This document shows, one piece after another, positions 49,406 through 54,295 of a stretch of 54,295 nucleotides of DNA. Within the stretch, counting starts at the first letter, position 1, and every line of letters begins with the position of its first letter. The stretch is taken from assembly GCA_023954015.1 (NCBI GenBank), contig JAMLIS010000019.1, positions 1 through 54,295 on the forward strand, written 5' to 3'. Source of the stretch: Burkholderiaceae bacterium. GTDB lineage: Bacteria; Pseudomonadota; Gammaproteobacteria; Burkholderiales; Burkholderiaceae_E. Made by a program: the position numbers and the translations under genes. A model generated the notes under the pieces. It was not told the DNA's origin and did no database searches. It saw only the letters and a program-made list of their open reading frames with translations.

Positions 49406-50093
49406 CGTGCACTACGGCGACGCGCACGTGCTGTTCGACGTCGATCTGCACGTCGACGAGGGCGCGATCGTCTCGCTGGTCGGCGCCAACGGCGCGGGCA
49501 AGTCGACGCTGCTCAAGGCCGTGTCGGGGCTGGTCGCGCCTACCGACGGCGAGATCCGCTTCCGCGACCGCTCGATCGTCGGCATGGCCGCGCAGGAGAT
49601 CGTCGGCATCGGCATCTCGCACGTGCCGGAAGGGCGCGGGCTGTTCGCGCAGATGACCGTGCTCGAGAACCTCGAGCTGGGCGCGTATCCGTCGCGCCAG
49701 CGCCCGCGCATGGGCGAATCGCTTGCGCGGGTCTTCGGGCTTTTCCCGCGACTCGACGAGCGGCGCGGACAGAAGGCGGGATCGCTCAGCGGCGGCGAGC
49801 AGCAGATGCTCGCGATCGGCCGGGCGATGATGGCCAACCCGTCGCTGCTGATCCTCGACGAGCCCTCTCTCGGGCTGAGCCCGATCATCGTGCGCACGAT
49901 GTTCGAACTCGTGCGCACGCTCAACGAGCAGGGGATGACGATCCTGCTGGTCGAGCAGAACATTCACCAGGCGCTGCAGGTGGCGCACCACGCCTACGTG
50001 CTGCAGACGGGCCACGTCGTCATGCAGGGCAGCGGCCCGGTGCTGCTCGAAGATCCGACGGTTCGCAAGGCCTACATCGGAAGCCTCGCCTGA
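49371..50093 (+). CDS. livF: LivF-type ABC transporter ATPase
   Basis: The 240-residue ATPase has Walker A GANGAGKS, HVPEGRGLFAQMTVLENLELG, a canonical signature SLSGGEQQMLAIGRA, Walker B LLILDEPSLGLSP and the H-loop region VEQNIHQAL. The TTG start at 49371 inside livG is taken because GAGG lies about 7 bases upstream and the family N-terminus (LLEIRSLDVHYG) follows at once. It pairs with LivG, which lacks a canonical signature, so the two composite ATP sites may not be equal. Confidence 0.88.
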   Translation: MAKRLLEIRSLDVHYGDAHVLFDVDLHVDEGAIVSLVGANGAGKSTLLKAVSGLVAPTDGEIRFRDRSIVGMAAQEIVGIGISHVPEGRGLFAQMTVLENLELGAYPSRQRPRMGESLARVFGLFPRLDERRGQKAGSLSGGEQQMLAIGRAMMANPSLLILDEPSLGLSPIIVRTMFELVRTLNEQGMTILLVEQNIHQALQVAHHAYVLQTGHVVMQGSGPVLLEDPTVRKAYIGSLA

Positions 50094-50094
50094 G

Positions 50095-50985
50095 ATGCTG
50101 GAAATCCTCTCCTTTCGGCTGGTCGGCGAACTGCTTCTCAACGGGCTGCTGTTCGGCGCCATGTACGGCGTCGCCGCGATCGGGCTGAGCCTGATCTTCG
50201 GCACGATGCGCATCATCTTCCTCGCGCAGGGGGCGATGATCGTGCTGGCCGGTTATTGCGCGTACTGGGCCTTCGCGCTGCTCGGCGTGGACCCCTACGT
50301 GACGATGATCGCGCTGCTGCCTGTGTCGCTCGTCGTCGGCGCGGCAATCTACCAGCTGCTGTTTCGTCGCGCGGCGGCGATCGAGGACAAGAACACGTCG
50401 CTGCTGATCGCCGTCGGCCTGATGTTCATGCTCGAGAGCCTGATGTCGGTGGCCTGGACGCCCGATCCGCGCTCGATCACCACGAGCTACACGGCGACCA
50501 GCTTCGTCGTGGGGGGAATGCCGGTCTCGATCACGCGCTCGATCGCCTTCGTCGTCGCGCTGGTCGCCACCGCGGTCGTCACGCTGTTCCTGAAGCGCAC
50601 GCTGATCGGCAAGGCGGTGCGGGCGGTCTCCGAGAACATGACCTCGGCGATGCTCGTCGGCATCTCGCCGCATCGCGTGAACATGGTCGCCTTCGCGGTC
50701 GGCATCGCGCTGGCCGGCGTGGCCGGCTGCACGCTGGCGAGCACCTACGCGATCGATCCCTATTTCGGCTTTCTCTTCAGCCTGAAGGCGCTGATCGCAC
50801 TGGCGCTGGGCGGCCTTGGCAACGTCGGCGGCGCGCTCGCCGGCGGATTGCTGCTCGGCGTCATCGAGAGCGGCTCGTCGTTCTTCATTCCTGGATGGGG
50901 CGACGCGATCGGCTACCTGGTCTTCCTGCTCGTGCTGATGTTCCGCCCCGAAGGCCTGTTCGTGCGCACGGTGAAGAAGGCATGA
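50095..50985 (+). CDS. livH: LivH-type ABC transporter permease
   Basis: The 296-residue permease has about eight spans. LLFGAMYGVAAIGLSLIFGTMRIIFLAQGAMIVL opens the protein and GLGNVGGALAGGLLLGVIES near the C-terminus is the cytoplasmic EAA-like coupling region. It forms the inner-membrane channel with LivM for amino acids or for aromatic or amide-like acids in related transporters. Only one base separates it from livF, and its stop overlaps livM. Confidence 0.88.
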   Translation: MLEILSFRLVGELLLNGLLFGAMYGVAAIGLSLIFGTMRIIFLAQGAMIVLAGYCAYWAFALLGVDPYVTMIALLPVSLVVGAAIYQLLFRRAAAIEDKNTSLLIAVGLMFMLESLMSVAWTPDPRSITTSYTATSFVVGGMPVSITRSIAFVVALVATAVVTLFLKRTLIGKAVRAVSENMTSAMLVGISPHRVNMVAFAVGIALAGVAGCTLASTYAIDPYFGFLFSLKALIALALGGLGNVGGALAGGLLLGVIESGSSFFIPGWGDAIGYLVFLLVLMFRPEGLFVRTVKKA

Positions 50986-52055
50986 AGACGAACGCATCCG
51001 CGCTGGCCGCACTCGCCGCCTTCGTCGTCGTGCTCGCTTGCGTGCCGCTGGTGCCGGGCGCGCTCGACCACTACGGCACCTTCTACCTGTTCCTGGTTTT
51101 CGTGCACATCGTGCTCGCGCAGAGCTGGAACCTGGTCGCCGGCTACGCCGGGCAGATCAGCCTCGCGCAGCACGCCTTCTTCGGCATCGGCGGCTACACC
51201 ACCGCGATCGTCGCCACGCGGCTGCTCTCCGACGAGACCTTCTATTTCAACCCTCTCGCGATGCTCCTCGCGGGCGTGGTCGCCGCGCTGTTCGCTGCGG
51301 CGATCGGCATGCCGCTGCTCTCGAAGCTCGCCGGCGACTATTTCGCGCTCGGCACGCTCGGCTTCGGCGAGATCGTGCGCGTCGTGCTGGTGAAGGGCGG
51401 CTCGTTCACCGGGGGCTCCTTCGGCATCGCGATGTCGCCGGCGCCCTTCGACACCCTCGCACCGCACTACTGGGTGGGGCTCGGGCTCGCGGTGGCGGCC
51501 ACCGCCGCGGTCTACGCCGTTTCGCGCTCGCGTCTCGGGCTCGCGCTGATGGCCGTGCGCGAAGACCCGATGGCGGCGGCGGCCAGCGGCGTGAACGTCC
51601 TTCGCTTCAAGGTGCTGGCCTTCGCGATAGGCGCGTTCTTCGCCGGCATCGCGGGCAGTCTCTATGCGTTCTACGTGTTCTCGGTGAGCCCGGTCGGTTT
51701 CCTGAACCTGAACTGGACGCTTTATCCGATCCTGATGTGCGTAATGGGCGGCAGCGGCACCGTGTTCGGCCCGGTGATCGGTGCGTTCCTGATGACCGCC
51801 GTCTTCTCGGCGGCCACCTTGTGGCTGCCCGCCGCGCATCCGATCCTGTCGGGCGCGATGATCATCGCGGTCATGCTCTTCATGCCCAATGGAATCCTCC
51901 GCGTGCGCGTCGCTCGCAGCCGTCGCGCGCCAGGTGGGGGGTGGAGATCGAAACGGCTGCTGCGCGGTATCGAACAGCCCCCGGGCTCCGTCGGCGTCGC
52001 AACGCGCGCGTCGGCTGGTTCGTGGCGTGGGGCACAACCCGGAGAGGAACCATGA
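50982..52055 (+). CDS. livM: LivM-type ABC transporter permease with C-terminal extension
   Basis: The 357-residue permease has about eight to nine spans with SWNLVAGYAGQISLAQHAFFGIGGY, DYFALGTLGFGEIVRVVLV and CVMGGSGTVFGPVIGAFLMT, all characteristic of LivM. Homologues usually stop soon after MPNGILR; here some 45 polar residues (ARSRRAPGGGWRSKRL and beyond) continue to a stop overlapping livJ. The tail may be a simple read-on into former spacer. It begins by ATGA overlap with livH. Confidence 0.87.
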   Translation: MKTNASALAALAAFVVVLACVPLVPGALDHYGTFYLFLVFVHIVLAQSWNLVAGYAGQISLAQHAFFGIGGYTTAIVATRLLSDETFYFNPLAMLLAGVVAALFAAAIGMPLLSKLAGDYFALGTLGFGEIVRVVLVKGGSFTGGSFGIAMSPAPFDTLAPHYWVGLGLAVAATAAVYAVSRSRLGLALMAVREDPMAAAASGVNVLRFKVLAFAIGAFFAGIAGSLYAFYVFSVSPVGFLNLNWTLYPILMCVMGGSGTVFGPVIGAFLMTAVFSAATLWLPAAHPILSGAMIIAVMLFMPNGILRVRVARSRRAPGGGWRSKRLLRGIEQPPGSVGVATRASAGSWRGAQPGEEP

Positions 52056-53260
52056 AGACGAGGAGTTGGTGGAAGGTCGCCGCCGTGGCGGCGGCCGCGA
52101 CGATAGCGCAGGCGGGCCTCGCCGCGCCCAAGGAGATCCTGATCGGGGCGCCGATCTCGCTGACCGGCCTGCTCGCGCCCGACGGACTCGACCAGAAGTG
52201 GTCGTACGAGCAGGCGGTGGCCGACGTCAACGCGAAGGGCGGCATCTTCATCAAGGAGGCGAACCGGAAACTGCCGGTGCGGCTCGTCATCGCCGACGAC
52301 CAGAGCGACCCGGCGAAAGTCACCGACGCGATGGAGCGGCTGATCAAGATCGAGAAGGCCAACCTGCTGCTGTCCACGCACGGCGGCGACCTGAACATGG
52401 CGGGCGCGCTGGCGGCCGAGAAGTACAAGAAGTTCTACATGATCACGACCATGTGGCCTCACATGTGGGCGCCGAAGAAGTTCAAGTGGTCGGCACTGTT
52501 CTTCTACGACGCCGGCGGCGGCGCCGAGGTGCCGTTCAAGATCTGGCAGACGCTCCCCGAGAGCGAGCGGCCGAAGAATCCGGCGCTCGTCATGGAGGAT
52601 TCGCCCGACGGCCAAGGCTTCGGCGGCGCCTTCAAGGCGATGGCGAAGAAATACAACGTCGCCTTCGGCATGGACGAGCCGTGGGCGATGGGCTCGAAGG
52701 ATTACTCGTCGTACATCCTGAAGATGAAGGCCAAGGGCATCGACTCGGTGCTGCTGTTCGGCAACCCCACCGACGCGATCACGCTCGTGCGCCAGATGAA
52801 GGAGCAGAACTTCAGCGTCCCGTATCTGCACGGCTGGAAGGGAACGTGGACCAACGAGTTCCATGAAGCGCTCGGCGCCGACTCGAACTACATCCTGGCC
52901 GACGGCTTCTGGTCGATGGACCTGCCGTATCCGGGCGCGAAGGAGCTGGGCGAGCGCTACATGAAGGACAAGGGCAAGGGCAGCGTCGTGGTCGGCATGT
53001 TCTACGCGAACGCGCAGGTGCTGCTGAAGGCTATCGAGAAGACCGGATCGCTCGATCCGAAGGCCGTGCGCGACGCGGTCGCCGGCCACGAGTTCAAGGA
53101 CACGGTGCAGGGCGACGTGACTTTTACGCCGGGCGGACTCGGAGAGATCACCAGCACGGCCAACCAGTGGTGGAAGGACAAGCTCGAGCTGGTCTATCCG
53201 CCGCGCCAGGACGGCTGGAAGCTCAAGCTCGCGCCGGCCTGGGACCAGCGGAGCAGGTGA
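52052..53260 (+). CDS. livJ: Periplasmic substrate-binding protein of the Liv-type transporter
   Basis: The 402-residue protein has a signal peptide (about 25 residues, ending ...AGLAAPKE) and the Peripla_BP_6 layout: EILIGAPISLTGLLAPDG, IADDQSDPAKVTDAMERLI and MEDSPDGQGFGGAF. GMFYANAQVLLKAIEKTG and TFTPGGLGEITS close it. It delivers the substrate to LivHM. The binding pocket cannot be read by eye, so leucine specificity should not be assumed; the catabolic neighbours suggest an alcohol- or amide-bearing organic acid. GGAGAGG precedes the ATG, which overlaps the livM stop. Confidence 0.88.
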   Translation: MKTRSWWKVAAVAAAATIAQAGLAAPKEILIGAPISLTGLLAPDGLDQKWSYEQAVADVNAKGGIFIKEANRKLPVRLVIADDQSDPAKVTDAMERLIKIEKANLLLSTHGGDLNMAGALAAEKYKKFYMITTMWPHMWAPKKFKWSALFFYDAGGGAEVPFKIWQTLPESERPKNPALVMEDSPDGQGFGGAFKAMAKKYNVAFGMDEPWAMGSKDYSSYILKMKAKGIDSVLLFGNPTDAITLVRQMKEQNFSVPYLHGWKGTWTNEFHEALGADSNYILADGFWSMDLPYPGAKELGERYMKDKGKGSVVVGMFYANAQVLLKAIEKTGSLDPKAVRDAVAGHEFKDTVQGDVTFTPGGLGEITSTANQWWKDKLELVYPPRQDGWKLKLAPAWDQRSR

Positions 53261-53309
53261 CGCGCGACGCCCGGTCGCCCGGCCGGATGCGCCGCCCCGG
53301 TGGCGGGCC

Positions 53310-53337
53310 CTTGAAACTGCCGAACGCGCTCCTATCT
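53310..53337 (+). promoter_or_regulatory. Sigma-32 (heat-shock) type promoter
   Basis: CTTGAAA (53310-53316) matches the RpoH -35 exactly. TCCTATCT (53330-53337), 13 bases later, matches CCCCATnT at the key C, A and T positions. It lies 39 bases before the first Hsp20 start, with AAGGAGG at 53362. Confidence 0.65.
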
Positions 53338-53376
53338 GGCGCCGTACCCGAACTCTTTGACAAGGAGGTGTCGCCC

Positions 53377-53835
53377 ATGTTCGGCAGCCTGTTGAGCGGC
53401 TTCGACGCCGGCGTCTTCGATGATTTCCGGCGCATCGAGAGGGAACTCGACCGGTTTCTCTTCCACGGCTATCCGGCTCCGTCCGGGATTCGCTCGATGC
53501 GTCCCGGCACCTTTCCGCCGATGAACGTCGGCGTCACGCCCGATCGCGTCGACGTCTACCTGTTCGTCGCCGGAATCGACCCGAATGCGGTGGAGCTGTC
53601 GCTGCAGCAGAACGTACTGTCCATTGCCGGCCGACGCGAGGCGCCGTCCTCGCAGGCAGACGAGAAGGCCGCGTACTACCGTCGCGAGCGCTTCGCCGGC
53701 GAATTCCGGCGCGCGGTGACGCTGCCCGAGGACGTCGATCCCGAGCGCGTCGACGCCAGGTACCGCGACGGCGTGCTGCAGGTGACGATCCAGAGGCGCG
53801 AATCGGCGCGGCCGCGCTCGATCACGATCCAATGA
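53377..53835 (+). CDS. Hsp20 small heat-shock protein (first copy)
   Basis: The 152-residue protein has an N-terminal amphipathic segment (FGSLLSGFDAGVFDDFRRIE) and an alpha-crystallin domain from FPPMNVGVTPDRVDVYLFVAG to GVLQVTIQRRE. Within it, the AEFRRAVTLPEDVD-like turn (GEFRRAVTLPEDVD) is conserved. The C-terminal RSITIQ supplies the I-x-I anchor. It is an ATP-independent holdase for unfolding proteins in the cytoplasm. A strong AAGGAGGTG lies 6 bases before the ATG, and a sigma-32-like promoter is upstream. A second Hsp20 gene follows directly. Confidence 0.9.
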   Translation: MFGSLLSGFDAGVFDDFRRIERELDRFLFHGYPAPSGIRSMRPGTFPPMNVGVTPDRVDVYLFVAGIDPNAVELSLQQNVLSIAGRREAPSSQADEKAAYYRRERFAGEFRRAVTLPEDVDPERVDARYRDGVLQVTIQRRESARPRSITIQ

Positions 53836-53849
53836 CGAGGGAGGCGAAC

Positions 53850-54272
53850 ATGGAAGAACGGAAGGAAGTCGCCGCTCGCCAGCCGGAGGGCGTCCAGGCG
53901 GACAACGCCGGCCAGGGCCAGGCGAGTGCCCAGGACGAGTTGCGCACGATGGCGCCTGCCGTCGACATCTTCGAGGACGAGCACGGCATCACCCTTTGCG
54001 CGGAGATGCCGGGCGTATCGAAGGATCGCCTGAACGTGCAGGCCGACCGCAACGGTCTTTCGATCGAAGGCGACGTCTCGATCGAGATGCCGCAGGGCAT
54101 GCAGGCGTTGTACGCCGACGTGCGGGCGACCCGCTATCGACGCAGCTTCACGTTGAGCGGCGAGCTCGACACCGAGCGCATCGAGGCGCAGCTGAACAAC
54201 GGCGTACTTACGCTTCGGATCCCGAAGCGCGCCGAGTTCCGGCCGCGGCGGATCGAGGTGCAATCGGCCTGA
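53850..54272 (+). CDS. Hsp20 small heat-shock protein (second copy)
   Basis: The 140-residue protein has a polar N-terminal arm (EERKEVAARQPEGVQADNAG) and an alpha-crystallin domain: APAVDIFEDEHGITLCAEMPGVSKD, YRRSFTLSGELDTERIEAQLNNGVLTLRIPK. The RRIEV segment near the end forms the I-x-V anchor. GAGGGAGG lies 7 bases before this ATG. An ATG at 53832 overlapping the first gene's stop is possible but less well placed. The two Hsp20 proteins differ enough to suggest hetero-oligomers. The gene ends 23 bases before the window edge. Confidence 0.9.
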   Translation: MEERKEVAARQPEGVQADNAGQGQASAQDELRTMAPAVDIFEDEHGITLCAEMPGVSKDRLNVQADRNGLSIEGDVSIEMPQGMQALYADVRATRYRRSFTLSGELDTERIEAQLNNGVLTLRIPKRAEFRPRRIEVQSA

Positions 54273-54295
54273 GGCTCCGGGCGGCGGGGGGGCCC

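Overview
This 54.3-kb window is very GC-rich, densely coded chromosomal DNA. The protein repertoire (CTGT-N8-ACAG LexA box, CadR-type MerR regulator, SelO, TerC, KefB/C, a branched-chain-type ABC operon and paired Hsp20 genes, with frequent ATGA overlaps) fits a betaproteobacterium, most likely Burkholderiales. That placement comes from gene families only; there is no rRNA or tRNA gene to confirm it. I see no insertion sequence, prophage or CRISPR array.

Layout. 0-2 kb: a metallo-beta-lactamase remnant and a ParE/RelE-type toxin-antitoxin pair. 1.3-4.4 kb: an MmcB-like gene and a Rad3/DinG-type helicase-nuclease, diverging from a LexA box. 4.4-10.1 kb: small membrane proteins, two short-chain dehydrogenases, a KefB/C antiporter and a PAP2 phosphatase. 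10.2-14.7 kb: a cysteine-rich block (DUF2182, DUF1326, a frameshifted SARP-type regulator, a DUF2249 protein and an ArsD-like protein), possibly for metal or redox handling. 14.8-23.4 kb: a complete type II Wadjet plasmid-defence operon, jetA-jetB-jetC-jetD, on the minus strand. Behind it lies about 1 kb of repeats with no convincing gene.

24.4-39.8 kb: a repeat-rich rhodanese-like secreted protein, a TPR regulator diverging from a cupin gene, DUF3037 with a HipA-like kinase, a MerR regulator diverging from a metal efflux protein, a broken bacterioferritin, a drug exporter, SelO, TerC and several stress or detoxification genes. 39.9-41.7 kb: a ClC channel or transporter. 41.8-53.3 kb: a two-armed catabolic island. 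The leftward arm is SDR, MoaF-domain protein, SnoaL-like protein and amidase. The rightward arm is aldehyde dehydrogenase, GMC oxidoreductase and LivG-F-H-M-J. They share a promoter region with repeated dyads. 53.3-54.3 kb: two Hsp20 genes behind a sigma-32-like promoter.

The most notable observations are these. The Wadjet operon carries a 26-bp tandem duplication that appears to have split an ancestral ATGA overlap between jetA and jetB. Several unrelated minisatellites cluster between 19.8 and 25.4 kb, inside and beside that operon. Two convergent small proteins end in nearly the same GNCC...C tail. The catabolic island has no obvious known substrate.
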